Assembly: GCA_024236075.1 (NCBI GenBank)
Contig: JACKLE010000006.1
Coordinates: forward strand, 1-64,000
Source of the DNA: Alphaproteobacteria bacterium
Lineage (GTDB): Bacteria; Pseudomonadota; Alphaproteobacteria; JACAEB01
DNA: 64,000 bases
Direction of reading: 5' to 3'
Under the pieces are notes generated by a model. It saw only the letters and a list, made by a program, of their open reading frames with translations, was not told the origin of the DNA and ran no database searches. Shown here piece by piece: positions 1-8,391 of the stretch; within the stretch, counting starts at the first letter, position 1, and each line of letters starts with the position of its first letter. The position numbers were made by a program, and so were the translations under genes.

Positions 1-275
1 CGCGGCAAGGCGACGACCGCCCCGGTGTAGAGGCGGATCTTGAGCGTGCGCGCCCGTTCGGCGGTGAGGAGGACATCCGCCGGAGCCCCGGCGGCGGCTT
101 CGATCTCCGCGAGGATGGCCTCGCTCAGCGTCTCCGCGGCCGCGACGAGGCAGGCCGTCTCGCCGGCGCCGGTAAGAAGAACGGGCAGCCCGCGGCGCAG
201 CTCGCCCGCGGCCCGCTCGACGGCGACCCAGGACGGGCGCGCGAAGGCGCCCTCGGCCGGCGCGTCGCGAGCCAT
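1..275 (-). CDS. ribA: GTP cyclohydrolase II-like protein, N-terminal fragment
   Basis: The minus strand reads 91 codons from an ATG at 275-273 to the window edge, so only the N-terminus is present. The translation opens MARDAPAEGAFARPSWVAVE and continues with AAGELRRGLPVLL, DVLLTAERARTLKIRLY and TGAVVALPR. From family knowledge, this pattern is the N-terminal extension typical of alphaproteobacterial GTP cyclohydrolase II, which makes the first committed intermediate of riboflavin synthesis from GTP. The zinc-binding and catalytic region lies outside the window, so the call rests on N-terminal resemblance only. It is divergent from the response regulator at 442, with a 166-bp gap between them. 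Confidence 0.55.
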   Translation of the reverse strand, partial: MARDAPAEGAFARPSWVAVERAAGELRRGLPVLLTGAGETACLVAAAETLSEAILAEIEAAAGAPADVLLTAERARTLKIRLYTGAVVALP

Positions 276-417
276 CTCAGCGCATCCGCCTGCTGCCGAC
301 CTGAGCGGCTCTGGCGCGGTTCATCGGGGGACCTCCGGGGCTGGGAGCGGCTTCGGCCGAGCCTGCCAGGCGCCGCTGGGCTTGGGCCGAATTCGACTAA
401 TATAGGGTATCGGCTGC

Positions 418-436
418 GGCGCCCGACAGGGGCGCC
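418..436 (+). other. Hairpin just upstream of the response regulator start
   Basis: GGCGCCC at 418-424 pairs perfectly with GGGCGCC at 430-436 across a 5-nt loop. The structure ends 5 nt before the ATG at 442 and includes the only G-rich stretch that could serve as a ribosome binding site. It could limit translation of the gene; it is not followed by a T-run, so a terminator role is unlikely. Confidence 0.3.
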
Positions 437-441
437 TCCTC

Positions 442-1143
442 ATGGGCTGGGTGATCCGATTGAGCGCGAAGAGGGTGTTGATCGTCGACGACGACGCGGC
501 GCTGCGCGAGACCTTGCGCGAGCAGCTCGAGCTCGACGGGGCGTTCGCCGTCGTGGAGGCGGCGAGCGCGGCGGAGGGGCGCCGTGTCGCCCGCGAGGGC
601 CATCTCGACATCGTGCTCCTCGACATCGGCCTGCCGGACGGCGACGGGCGCGATCTCTGCCGCAGCCTTCGCGCCGACGGGCTCGGCGCACCGATCATCA
701 TGCTGACGGCGCAGGACAGCGACGCCGACACGATCACGGGCCTCGAGGCCGGAGCGAACGACTATGTGACGAAGCCGTTCCGCTTCAACGTCCTCCTGGC
801 GCGCATCCGTGCCCAGCTGCGCGGCAGCGAGCAGAACGAGGACGCGACCTTCGCCATCGGGCCCTATGTCTTCAAGCCGTCGGCCAAGCTCCTCCTGCGT
901 CCGGACGCCAGCAAGGTGCGCCTCACCGAAAAGGAGAGCCAGATCCTGCGCTTCCTCTATCGGGCGGGCGACCGGCCCGTCTCGCGCGAGGTGCTGCTCA
1001 CCGATGTCTGGGGCTACAATTCGGGCGTAACCACCCACACGCTCGAGACCCACATCTACCGGCTCCGGCAGAAGATCGAGCGCGACCCGGCGCAGGCCGA
1101 GATCCTGGTGACGGAGCCCGGCGGCTACCGTCTTGTGCCGTGA
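442..1143 (+). CDS. OmpR-family response regulator transcription factor
   Basis: A 233-residue two-domain regulator. The receiver domain (about residues 10-125) has the acidic triad D16-D17-D18, the phosphoacceptor D61 in HLDIVLLDIGLPDGDG, the conserved Thr in IIMLTAQ and the Lys in YVTKPF. The C-terminal half (about 135-233) is a winged-helix DNA-binding domain with the typical VSREVLLTDVWGY and THTLETHIYRLRQKIE segments. No histidine kinase is next to it, so it is an orphan regulator within this window. GTG at 451 is an alternative start; either way the receiver domain is complete. Its target genes cannot be inferred from context. Confidence 0.9.
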   Translation: MGWVIRLSAKRVLIVDDDAALRETLREQLELDGAFAVVEAASAAEGRRVAREGHLDIVLLDIGLPDGDGRDLCRSLRADGLGAPIIMLTAQDSDADTITGLEAGANDYVTKPFRFNVLLARIRAQLRGSEQNEDATFAIGPYVFKPSAKLLLRPDASKVRLTEKESQILRFLYRAGDRPVSREVLLTDVWGYNSGVTTHTLETHIYRLRQKIERDPAQAEILVTEPGGYRLVP

Positions 1144-1218
1144 CGGCGGGCCCCTCCAAAGGGCGCGGCGACCTTGCTAAGCTCGGCGCGAGGCGCAGGC
1201 GCCGGACCAGGGGGGCAC

Positions 1219-2118
1219 ATGGCGGACGGCACTAGAGGCGGGGACGGGCATGCGGCGATGCCTGCCCGGAGCCCCGTCGCGGTGCTGCGCGGAGGCACGG
1301 GCCTCGCGGTGCGCTTCTGGGGCGTGCGCGGCTCGATCCCCTGCGGCGGGCGCGACGTGATGCGCTATGGCGGCAACAGCTCCTGCGTCGAGCTGCTGTG
1401 CGGCACCCGCCGCCTGATCCTGGATGCGGGCACCGGGCTCAGATATCTCGGCGAGGCGCTGATGGCGGAGGGCCGCCAGGACCTCGACATCTTCCTCAGC
1501 CACGCCCATCTCGACCACCTGTTCGGCATTCCCTTCTTCCGGCCTCTGTTCGAGGCGGGCAACAAGGTGCGCATCTGGTCGGGCCATCTCGAGGGCGGCC
1601 TCAAGACCGAGGACGCGGTGCGGGCCATGATGGCGCCGCCGCTCTTTCCCATCACGCCCGACGCCTTCGCCGCGGAGCTCGAGTTCCGCGACTTTCGCGC
1701 GGGCGATACGCTGGAGCCCTTTCCGGAGGTCGCGATCGCGACGGCGCCTCTGCAACATCACAACGGCGCGACCGGCTATCGCATCTCCCATGGCGGGCGG
1801 TCCATAGCCTATGTGACGGACACGGAGCACGAGGGCGAGGCGCTCGACGAGCGCATCCTGGCTCTCGTCAAGGGCGCCGATCTCATGATCTACGATGCAA
1901 CCTATACGGACGAGGAATATCCGAAATACCGCGGCTGGGGGCACTCGACCTGGCAGGTCGGCGTCAGGCTCGCCAAGGAGGCGGGCGTGAAGCGGATCGC
2001 GGCCTTCCACCACGACCCCCTGCACGACGACGGCTTTCTGGACCGCATGGGCCGCCAGATGAGGGCCGCCTTCAAGGGCGCCTTCGTGGCGCGGGAGGGG
2101 CTTCTCGTTGAGGTGTGA
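1219..2118 (+). CDS. Metallo-beta-lactamase-fold hydrolase
   Basis: A 299-residue MBL-fold enzyme. All expected metal ligands are visible: SHAHLDH (HxHxDH) near residue 97, the Asp in YVTDTEHEGE, and a late His in AAFHHDPLHDD. The opening VRFWGVRGSIPCGG with RYGGNSSCVEL is typical of the PhnP/RNase Z/cyclic-phosphodiesterase-like branch, so a phosphodiester substrate is likely, but the exact one is unknown. The frame is open from 1174, but I choose ATG 1219 because a GGGGGG tract sits about 5 nt upstream. It follows the response regulator by 75 bp on the same strand and may be cotranscribed with it. Confidence 0.8.
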   Translation: MADGTRGGDGHAAMPARSPVAVLRGGTGLAVRFWGVRGSIPCGGRDVMRYGGNSSCVELLCGTRRLILDAGTGLRYLGEALMAEGRQDLDIFLSHAHLDHLFGIPFFRPLFEAGNKVRIWSGHLEGGLKTEDAVRAMMAPPLFPITPDAFAAELEFRDFRAGDTLEPFPEVAIATAPLQHHNGATGYRISHGGRSIAYVTDTEHEGEALDERILALVKGADLMIYDATYTDEEYPKYRGWGHSTWQVGVRLAKEAGVKRIAAFHHDPLHDDGFLDRMGRQMRAAFKGAFVAREGLLVEV

Positions 2119-2309
2119 TCGGGCGGAATTGCCTTTTGCGATCTGGGCCCGCAGGTGGCCGGCGGGGCAGGGGCGCGTTGCGGCCGGGATTCCGGTATGG
2201 CAGTGTCGAAGGCCTCCATCCCGCTTTCTCGAACTGTAAAGCGACAGTCCGACATGGTGCGCCGGAATTCGTACTCCGCTGTTCGCCCGGGGGCCGACCG
2301 GAGGCCGGC

Positions 2310-3458
2310 GTGACCGGGTCCGTCGGTCCCCGCTATACGATCATCGTCCCCACGAGGAACGGCATCCGCTATCTGCCGTATACGGTCGATAGCGTGCTCT
2401 CGCAAAGTCGCGACGACTTCGAGCTCATCGTGAGCGACAATCATTCGAGCGACGGCACCGCCGACTATTTGGCGGGCTTGAGCGATCCGCGCGTCGTCAA
2501 GCTGAGGCCGGACGACGAGCTGCCCATGACCGCTCATTTCGAGTTCGCGCTTTCGCACGCTCGGGGCGAGTGGGTCACGATAGTCGGCGACGACGACGCG
2601 GTGATGCCCTTCTTTTTCGAACATCTCGATGCCCTGGAGCTTGAGACGATCGGCGTCGACGCCATCGGCTTTCGCCGCGCCTATTATTTCTGGGAGGGGT
2701 GCCAGGAGCTCTATGGGGAGGCCGTTGTCTCCTACGAGCCGTCGAGACGGAGCTCGGTCGCGAACAACAACTGGGCGCTCTTCCTGGCCGTCTGCTCCAT
2801 AACGAGCTACCAGGATCTGCCCCAGCTCTATACGACGGGCGTCGTTCGGAAGGATTTCATAGATCGCATAAAGGAGCGGTCCGGCGGCCGCTTTTTTCAC
2901 GGAGCGGCTCCCGACGTTGCATCGGCGGTCATCCTCGCGATCAACGCGCCGGCGCATTTTCGATCGGGGCAGCCCATCTTCTGGACCGGCACATCCCCCA
3001 AGAGCGTCGGGTACTCACTGGGCTCTCAAGTCTCCAAGTCGCGGTCGAAAGAATATGAGCAACAGAACGCGCGCCATCGAACCGATTCGGACAAGCGTCT
3101 GCCGGAGCGGCTGTACGAGAAAATGGATTTCTCCGTCCTGCTCTATGACGCCGTTCTTCGCTGCCCCGGCGCCCCGCGCTTCTGGTCCTCAGCGATCATG
3201 CGCTATTTCTTCATCGCAGGGCTTGTTTTGCGAGGAGGCGAGGGCGGCAAGGCCGCGCTGGAAGCCTACGGCTCGCCCATGCTCCGGGTCGGGATCGTGC
3301 CGTTCGTCGTCGCCCTGGCCGTTGTGAAGCGGCTTCGGAAGGCGCTGACGAGGAGAACGGAGAAATCCAGCAGGAAATTTCGCCTGAAATCGACCGATCG
3401 GTCCGCGTTTCCGACGATCGCTCATGCCTCGCGGCACGTGCAGCGCCGGCCGGACTGA
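2310..3458 (+). CDS. Glycosyltransferase family 2 protein
   Basis: A 382-residue GT-A-fold transferase that begins YTIIVPTRNG and has FELIVSDNHSSDGT and the metal-binding GEWVTIVGDDDA, the DxD-type motif. The frame is open from 2115, but the conserved fold only starts after GTG 2310, which has GGAGG at 2300-2304 with 5-nt spacing; the upstream codons look non-coding. A hydrophobic stretch near the C-terminus (VGIVPFVVALAVV) suggests membrane association. It lies at the edge of the sugar-modification island and probably adds a sugar to a surface glycan; donor and acceptor are unknown. The C-terminal 60 residues are basic and Ser/Arg-rich. Confidence 0.8.
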   Translation: MTGSVGPRYTIIVPTRNGIRYLPYTVDSVLSQSRDDFELIVSDNHSSDGTADYLAGLSDPRVVKLRPDDELPMTAHFEFALSHARGEWVTIVGDDDAVMPFFFEHLDALELETIGVDAIGFRRAYYFWEGCQELYGEAVVSYEPSRRSSVANNNWALFLAVCSITSYQDLPQLYTTGVVRKDFIDRIKERSGGRFFHGAAPDVASAVILAINAPAHFRSGQPIFWTGTSPKSVGYSLGSQVSKSRSKEYEQQNARHRTDSDKRLPERLYEKMDFSVLLYDAVLRCPGAPRFWSSAIMRYFFIAGLVLRGGEGGKAALEAYGSPMLRVGIVPFVVALAVVKRLRKALTRRTEKSSRKFRLKSTDRSAFPTIAHASRHVQRRPD

Positions 3459-3519
3459 AAGGCGACGATGACCCCTGCGCCGCTTCGCCGGGGCTCGGGG
3501 CGGAAGCGGGGCCGTCCGT

Positions 3520-4275
3520 CTACGCGATGCGCTTCAGCCAGGCGTCCGGCCAATGCGTGACGTTGCCTGAAAGCGTGGACTCGTTGAAGGCCCATGGCGG
3601 CGGCGCGACCGCGAACTCAGGTCGACGGGCGGCAAAGTCCCGCGCGGCCTTGGCCGGATTGTCGGTGCCCCATTCGGGCTTGCCCCGCGGAACGTTCGTC
3701 AGATCCTGCATGATGCCGTCCGTTGCGACGATATAGGATCCAAGCGTCACGAGCGGCGCGTAGGCTTCCAGCTCCGCGGTGACATGCGCGTAGCTGTGAT
3801 CGGAATCCAGCACCACGAGGACGGTTTCGCCCGGCTTCAGCAGATCCTTCACCCGGCTCACGATTTCGGGCGCCGTCGACGAGCCTTCGACCAGCGTAAT
3901 CGACGGCGCGAGAGGGTGCGCCTCGATGCGCTTGCGGTTGTGCGGCCGGATCTCGATGTCGATGGCGATGACGCGCCCCTTGCCGATCAGCTTGAGGAGG
4001 CCCGCCGACAATATCGCCGAGCCGCCATGCGCCACTCCGGTTTCGACGATCACGTCGGGCTTCAGGTTCCAGACGACTTCCTGATAGCGGACGAGATCCT
4101 CTGGAAGCTGAATGATCGGTACCCCGAGCCACGTGAACGTGTAGCCGTATTTCTGGTTCCAGCCCACCTGCGCCCAGAGGTCGGAGAGCAGCCCGAACGA
4201 TTCGTCACTGTAAAGACTTGTCGTCCGACCGTCGGCGATCAACGTGCGTGCGTCCGTATCGATCGTGATTTTCAT
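3520..4275 (-). CDS. CmcI/RhmB-type class I methyltransferase (cephalosporin hydroxylase family)
   Basis: A 251-residue Rossmann-fold protein. VIVETGVAHGGSAIL is the SAM-binding motif I, VIAIDIEI the acidic motif II, and VLVVLDSDHSYAHV matches the metal/acidic motif of the CmcI family. From family knowledge, these proteins are called cephalosporin hydroxylases after CmcI, but most in sugar clusters are thought to O-methylate sugars, as with rhamnosyl methyltransferases. It directly follows the zinc-finger methyltransferase upstream: its start at 4275 abuts that gene's stop at 4276. It faces the GT2 gene convergently with a 61-bp gap. Substrate unknown; sugar O-methylation is an inference from context. 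Confidence 0.75.
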   Translation of the reverse strand: MKITIDTDARTLIADGRTTSLYSDESFGLLSDLWAQVGWNQKYGYTFTWLGVPIIQLPEDLVRYQEVVWNLKPDVIVETGVAHGGSAILSAGLLKLIGKGRVIAIDIEIRPHNRKRIEAHPLAPSITLVEGSSTAPEIVSRVKDLLKPGETVLVVLDSDHSYAHVTAELEAYAPLVTLGSYIVATDGIMQDLTNVPRGKPEWGTDNPAKAARDFAARRPEFAVAPPPWAFNESTLSGNVTHWPDAWLKRIA

Positions 4276-5502
4276 TCAGCCCCCGTTTCGGTCTGGCGGA
4301 TCCGGCCTTGCGAGACCGGACGAAACCTGCGGTCCTTCGATGGATATCAGAGCGGCCTTCGATCCCGCTGCGGTGAGCTGTTGCGCGATCTCGGGAAGAT
4401 AGTTGGCATTCATGACGAAGATCGTCCGCGGCGCAATCGCCAGCGACTGCTCCGGCGATAGGACGCGGGCGCCGCTGCCGCCGACGAAGCGACCCTGCTT
4501 GGCAGGGTTGATGTCGATGACGTGATCGATGAGTTCGCCCTCGGGGTCGACCAGAATCGAGAAGGTGACGCCCTTGGCGCCGGCGCCCCACACCGCTACC
4601 GGGCCGATGGCGGACGCATCGCGCAAGCGCTGGCGCCATGTCGAAACGAAGGTCGCGAAAGCGCTTTCGCGCGGAACGCGCAGGCTTTCCCGTGGCCTCG
4701 GCGCTCGTGCCGGCTTGCCGGCCTTCGCCGTGGCCCAAAGATACTGTCCGCCGAAGACCCCTCGGACCGTGGCCGCGTCGAAGCCGGAGACGGTCAGCGC
4801 GTAGATCAGGGCGCCCTCGCTGAAGATCGAGCAATGCTCGTAGAACAGGTCCTGCATGGCCCCGTTCTCGACGATCCAGGGGAGCGACGGGGTCTCGACG
4901 AAAATGCGAGCCTGGGAATCCGCTCCGAGCGCGTCGCGTATCGTCCGAAGAAAGGACACGGGACGAGGCACATGTTCGATCGTGTGGCGCGTCACGACCA
5001 AATTCGGCTTGAACCGCAGCCGTCCGGCGGTCTTCTCCTCGAAATACGCCTTGTGAATGATGCAGCCGCCAGGTCCGCCGCCGTCGTCGCCGCGCCAGGC
5101 CGGATCGAAGCCTTCGGCCGATCTCAGGCGGCTGCCGGCCTGCTTCGCCGCCTCGGAAAGAAAGACACCCTGTCCGCACCCGACCTCGAGCAGGTCGATG
5201 GGCTCGGCGTCGGGAATGGCGGAGAGAATGTCGCCTATCCGCTCATGAACGTGCGCGCGGAAGGCAGGGGAGTGGGTCTGATCGTTCTCGTACTCGCCGT
5301 CATAGACGATCAGCGAGGCGTCGAACGAGCTGTTCCAGGCAAATCCGCAGTCGACACAATTGACGATCTCGAGTGGCCCGGTGGGCGTCCTTCGGGCTTC
5401 GACTGCGGAATCGAAAAGCCGATTCATGAAGATCGGAACGCCGGCGGCGGCATGAAGCAGGCGGCCGTTTCGCGATGAACAGACGGGGCAGGCTTTTGTC
5501 AT
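4276..5502 (-). CDS. Zinc-finger class I SAM methyltransferase (sugar C-methyltransferase-like)
   Basis: A 408-residue protein with a putative N-terminal zinc site formed by CPVC and CVDC, a central methyltransferase domain (LLEVGCGQGVFL is motif I) and a C-terminal Rossmann-like domain beginning VAVWGAGAKGVTFS. This order is that of sugar C-methyltransferases such as the NovU/TylC3 group. It is distantly similar in architecture to the gene at 8388-9632 in the same island, so two such enzymes serve this locus. It overlaps the upstream epimerase by 4 nt and is followed directly by the CmcI-like gene, forming a three-gene minus-strand operon. C- versus N- or O-methylation cannot be settled from the sequence. 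Confidence 0.75.
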   Translation of the reverse strand: MTKACPVCSSRNGRLLHAAAGVPIFMNRLFDSAVEARRTPTGPLEIVNCVDCGFAWNSSFDASLIVYDGEYENDQTHSPAFRAHVHERIGDILSAIPDAEPIDLLEVGCGQGVFLSEAAKQAGSRLRSAEGFDPAWRGDDGGGPGGCIIHKAYFEEKTAGRLRFKPNLVVTRHTIEHVPRPVSFLRTIRDALGADSQARIFVETPSLPWIVENGAMQDLFYEHCSIFSEGALIYALTVSGFDAATVRGVFGGQYLWATAKAGKPARAPRPRESLRVPRESAFATFVSTWRQRLRDASAIGPVAVWGAGAKGVTFSILVDPEGELIDHVIDINPAKQGRFVGGSGARVLSPEQSLAIAPRTIFVMNANYLPEIAQQLTAAGSKAALISIEGPQVSSGLARPDPPDRNGG

Positions 5503-6410
5503 CGGCCCGGTTCGCCGTGCGATTGCAAAGTCTCTAGCGTCGCCGCCAATCCGGAGTCCAGGCCGTACCGCGGCCGAAACCCCAATTCGTTCCGCAGGCG
5601 GGCGACATCGGCAACGATCCGCGGCGGCTCGCCGGCCCGGTCCGGCAGCGCGCCGAACCGCAGAAGGTCCGGCCGACCGGCGGCGGCGGCCAGCTTGCGC
5701 GCGATGTCCGCGACGGAGACGGCTTCGCCCGAGGCAATGTTGACGGCACCCGTCAGGCCGCCGGCCGCGAGTGCGGCCAGCGCCCGGCCGACGTCATCGA
5801 CATGCATGAAATCGCGAACGGCGAGGCCGCGCGACAGCTCCGCCGTCTCGGCCCGCGCGAGACGGCGCGCAACGGATCCGACAAGACGGCTCGGCCCTTC
5901 GTCGGGACCGTAGAGGAAGAACAGCCGTGCCCATGCGAACGCCGTCTCGTTCTGGCGCGCATATTCGTCCAGGACGCGGCGCGTCGCGTCCTTCGCCACG
6001 GCATAGAGGGTTGTCGGCCAGAGGGGCGTCGTCTTTTCGCAGCATGCGCCGTCGCTCGGCCACTGATATTCGTAGCAGGTCCCGACCCCGACAAATCGCT
6101 TCACGCCATGCCTGTTCGCCGCCCGAGCCAGCCGCAGACTGGCCGCGATCCAGTCGAGGTTTTCCGGCGAGGTCCAGAATGCGCCGTGCTCGACCGTCCA
6201 CGCCAAATGCAGGACCGTGTCGATGCCGCCCTCGAAGAGTCCGTCCAGCGGTCGGGAGGCGTCGAGCAGGTCGAAGGCGGCGTGGCGATAGCGGCCGGCG
6301 GGCCCGGGACGGGTGCGTGAAACCGCTACGACATCGGCCCCTTGCGCGACGAGCGCCGCCAGCACGGACCGTCCGACGAATCCACTCGCTCCGCTGACAA
6401 GAACGCGCAT
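5499..6410 (-). CDS. NAD-dependent epimerase/dehydratase (extended SDR), probable sugar-nucleotide 4-ketoreductase or epimerase
   Basis: A 303-residue extended short-chain dehydrogenase. MRVLVSGASGFVG carries the GxxGxxG cofactor motif, the catalytic Tyr and Lys are in YAVAKD, and VGVGTCYEY supplies the Ser/Thr position. RDFMHVDDVGRAL and AVNIASGEAVSVADIA are typical of nucleotide-sugar SDRs. The frame is open up to 6464, but the fold begins at ATG 6410. It is the first gene of the minus-strand operon and diverges from rfbF across 140 bp. In context it is the best candidate for reducing or epimerising the 4-keto sugar made by RfbG. Exact stereochemistry is unknown. Confidence 0.8.
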   Translation of the reverse strand: MRVLVSGASGFVGRSVLAALVAQGADVVAVSRTRPGPAGRYRHAAFDLLDASRPLDGLFEGGIDTVLHLAWTVEHGAFWTSPENLDWIAASLRLARAANRHGVKRFVGVGTCYEYQWPSDGACCEKTTPLWPTTLYAVAKDATRRVLDEYARQNETAFAWARLFFLYGPDEGPSRLVGSVARRLARAETAELSRGLAVRDFMHVDDVGRALAALAAGGLTGAVNIASGEAVSVADIARKLAAAAGRPDLLRFGALPDRAGEPPRIVADVARLRNELGFRPRYGLDSGLAATLETLQSHGEPGR

Positions 6411-6550
6411 GAAATCGGCGCCCTGGGGTGGCAATCTGCGGAACCGACAAGCAGCAGCCAGCACCGACCGCAGCGGATTCTTGTCGAAGGCGCTGACGGC
6501 ATGGTCATATCAACACCCTGGTGGCGCCGCAACATGTCTGCGAGGACTCG
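6411..6550. promoter_or_regulatory. Divergent intergenic region of the CDP-sugar locus
   Basis: These 140 bp separate the SDR gene (minus) and rfbF (plus) and must hold promoters for both arms of the sugar island. I see no clear -35/-10 pairs or palindromic operator. A GAGG at 6541-6544 serves as a weak ribosome binding site for rfbF. Confidence 0.4.
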
Positions 6551-7324
6551 ATGAAAGCCGTGATTTTGGCCGGTGGGCTCGGCACGCGTATTTCCGAGGA
6601 AAGCCAGCTGCGGCCCAAGCCGATGATCGAGATCGGCGGGCGGCCGATCCTATGGCATATTATGAAGATCTATGCCCACCACGGCGTAACCGACTTCATC
6701 ATTTGTCTCGGCTATCGCGGTTATATGATCAAAGAATATTTTGCCAATTACGTTCTGCATAACTCCGATGTCACGATCGACGTGAAGAACAACCGAATAG
6801 AGTACCACAACACGTCTGCGGACCCTTGGACCGTCACTCTTGTCGACACCGGGGAGGCCACGCTGACCGGAGGGCGGCTCAAGCGCGTCGGGCGCTTCTT
6901 GGACCCCGGCGAGACGTTCTGCTTCACCTATGGCGACGGCGTTGCCGACGTCGATATCCGCAAGCTGATCGCTTTCCACAAGGGGCACGGCCGGGCGGCG
7001 ACGCTGACGGCGGTCGTGCCGCCCGGCCGCTACGGCGCATTGGAGCTCGAGCGCGACCGCGTCAAGCGGTTCATCGAGAAGCCCCCGGGAGACAACGCCC
7101 TGATAAACGGCGGGTTCTTCGTGCTCGAGCCGAAGGTGATCGATCGCATCGCCAACGACGAGACCCCGTTCGAATCGGGGCCGCTCGAGCAGCTCGCGGC
7201 GGATGGCGAGCTGATGGCGTTCCGCCATATCGGCTTCTGGCAGCCCATGGACACGCTGCGCGACAAGACGGCGCTCGAGTCGCTTTGGCAGAGCGGCGCG
7301 GCGCGCTGGAAGGTCTGGACATGA
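6551..7324 (+). CDS. rfbF: Glucose-1-phosphate cytidylyltransferase
   Basis: A 257-residue enzyme, the usual RfbF length. MKAVILAGGLGTRISEES gives the nucleotide-binding loop, RPKPMIEIGG the activating Lys region, and FCFTYGDGVADVD the metal-binding Asp. It joins CTP and glucose-1-phosphate to give CDP-glucose in the cytoplasm. The frame is open from 6521; I choose ATG 6551 because the conserved N-terminus starts exactly there. Its stop overlaps the rfbG start by 4 nt (ATGA), the classic coupling of these two steps. Recognition is strong because the whole chain matches the family and the next gene encodes its pathway partner. Confidence 0.95.
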   Translation: MKAVILAGGLGTRISEESQLRPKPMIEIGGRPILWHIMKIYAHHGVTDFIICLGYRGYMIKEYFANYVLHNSDVTIDVKNNRIEYHNTSADPWTVTLVDTGEATLTGGRLKRVGRFLDPGETFCFTYGDGVADVDIRKLIAFHKGHGRAATLTAVVPPGRYGALELERDRVKRFIEKPPGDNALINGGFFVLEPKVIDRIANDETPFESGPLEQLAADGELMAFRHIGFWQPMDTLRDKTALESLWQSGAARWKVWT

Positions 7325-8391
7325 CGCCGGGCATCCGGGGCGTCACGCCCGCGTTCTGGCGAGACAAGCGCGTGCTGCTGACGGGCCATACGGGCTTCAA
7401 GGGCGCCTGGGCCGCGCTGACGCTGCATGCCATGGGCGCCAAGGTGTCCGGGCTGGCGCTCCCGCCCGAGACGGAGCCCAGCCTCTACGACCTTGCCGGC
7501 GTGAGCGGCGTCGTGCCCGGCGGCATCGCGGACCTTCGCGTTGCCGGCGCCGTCCGCTCGGCGGTCGAGGCATGCGATCCGCAGATCGTCCTGCATATGG
7601 CTGCGCAGGCGCTCGTGCGGCGGTCCGTGCGCGAACCGGTGCTGACCTTCGATGTCAATGTGGGCGGCGCCGTCACGCTGCTCGAGGCGCTCCGTGGGCA
7701 GAAGTCCCTGGCGGCGGTTCTCGTGATCACGACGGACAAGGTCTACGAAAATCACGAGACCGGGCGCGCATTCGCCGAGAACGACCCGCTCGGGGGGCGC
7801 GAGCCGTATTCCGCTTCGAAGGCAGCCGCAGAAATGGTCGCGTCCAGCTACGCGCGCACCTATTTCGAGCCTGCGGGAGTGCCGGTGGCGACCGCGCGGG
7901 GCGGCAACGTGATCGGCGGCGGCGATTTTTCCGAGGACCGGATCGTGCCGGATATCTGGCGCGCCAGCCAACGGGGAGTGCCCGTCAGATTGCGCTATCC
8001 CGATGCCATCCGTCCCTGGCAGCATGTGCTCGACTGCATCAGCGGGTATCTCGCATACGCGCAGAAGCTTGCCCAGGGCGGGACGAAAGTTCGTGCCCTG
8101 AATATCGGGCCCGGTGCCGGCGATCCGTTGACCGTCGCCGACCTCACGCGCGCCATACAGGAAGCGATCGGGGCGCGGGATGGGTTTCTTGTCGACGACG
8201 CCCCGAAAACGGCGGAAATGAGCACGCTGACGCTCGAAACGTCACTGGCGCGCGACGTGCTCGGCTGGCATGACAGGCTGGCGGGACGCGACGCGATCGC
8301 GGCCACGGCCGACTGGTACAAGGCGCTGGCCCAGCGGAAGGACATGCGCGCGTTCACGTTGCGTCAGATCGAGGAACATTTTCTGCCATGA
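7321..8391 (+). CDS. rfbG: CDP-glucose 4,6-dehydratase
   Basis: A 356-residue extended SDR. RVLLTGHTGFKGAW is the NAD-binding loop, VITTDKVYEN has the catalytic Thr and Asp-Lys pair of sugar dehydratases, and YSASKAAAE the Tyr-x3-Lys motif. GGNVIGGGDFSEDRIVPD and RPWQHVLDC are hallmark RfbG segments. It converts CDP-glucose to CDP-4-dehydro-6-deoxyglucose, the branch point to several deoxy sugars. The ATG overlaps the rfbF stop, and its own stop overlaps the next methyltransferase start by 4 nt, so the three genes are translationally coupled. No ddhC-type 3-dehydratase is present, which argues against a 3,6-dideoxyhexose end product. Confidence 0.95.
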   Translation: MTPGIRGVTPAFWRDKRVLLTGHTGFKGAWAALTLHAMGAKVSGLALPPETEPSLYDLAGVSGVVPGGIADLRVAGAVRSAVEACDPQIVLHMAAQALVRRSVREPVLTFDVNVGGAVTLLEALRGQKSLAAVLVITTDKVYENHETGRAFAENDPLGGREPYSASKAAAEMVASSYARTYFEPAGVPVATARGGNVIGGGDFSEDRIVPDIWRASQRGVPVRLRYPDAIRPWQHVLDCISGYLAYAQKLAQGGTKVRALNIGPGAGDPLTVADLTRAIQEAIGARDGFLVDDAPKTAEMSTLTLETSLARDVLGWHDRLAGRDAIAATADWYKALAQRKDMRAFTLRQIEEHFLP

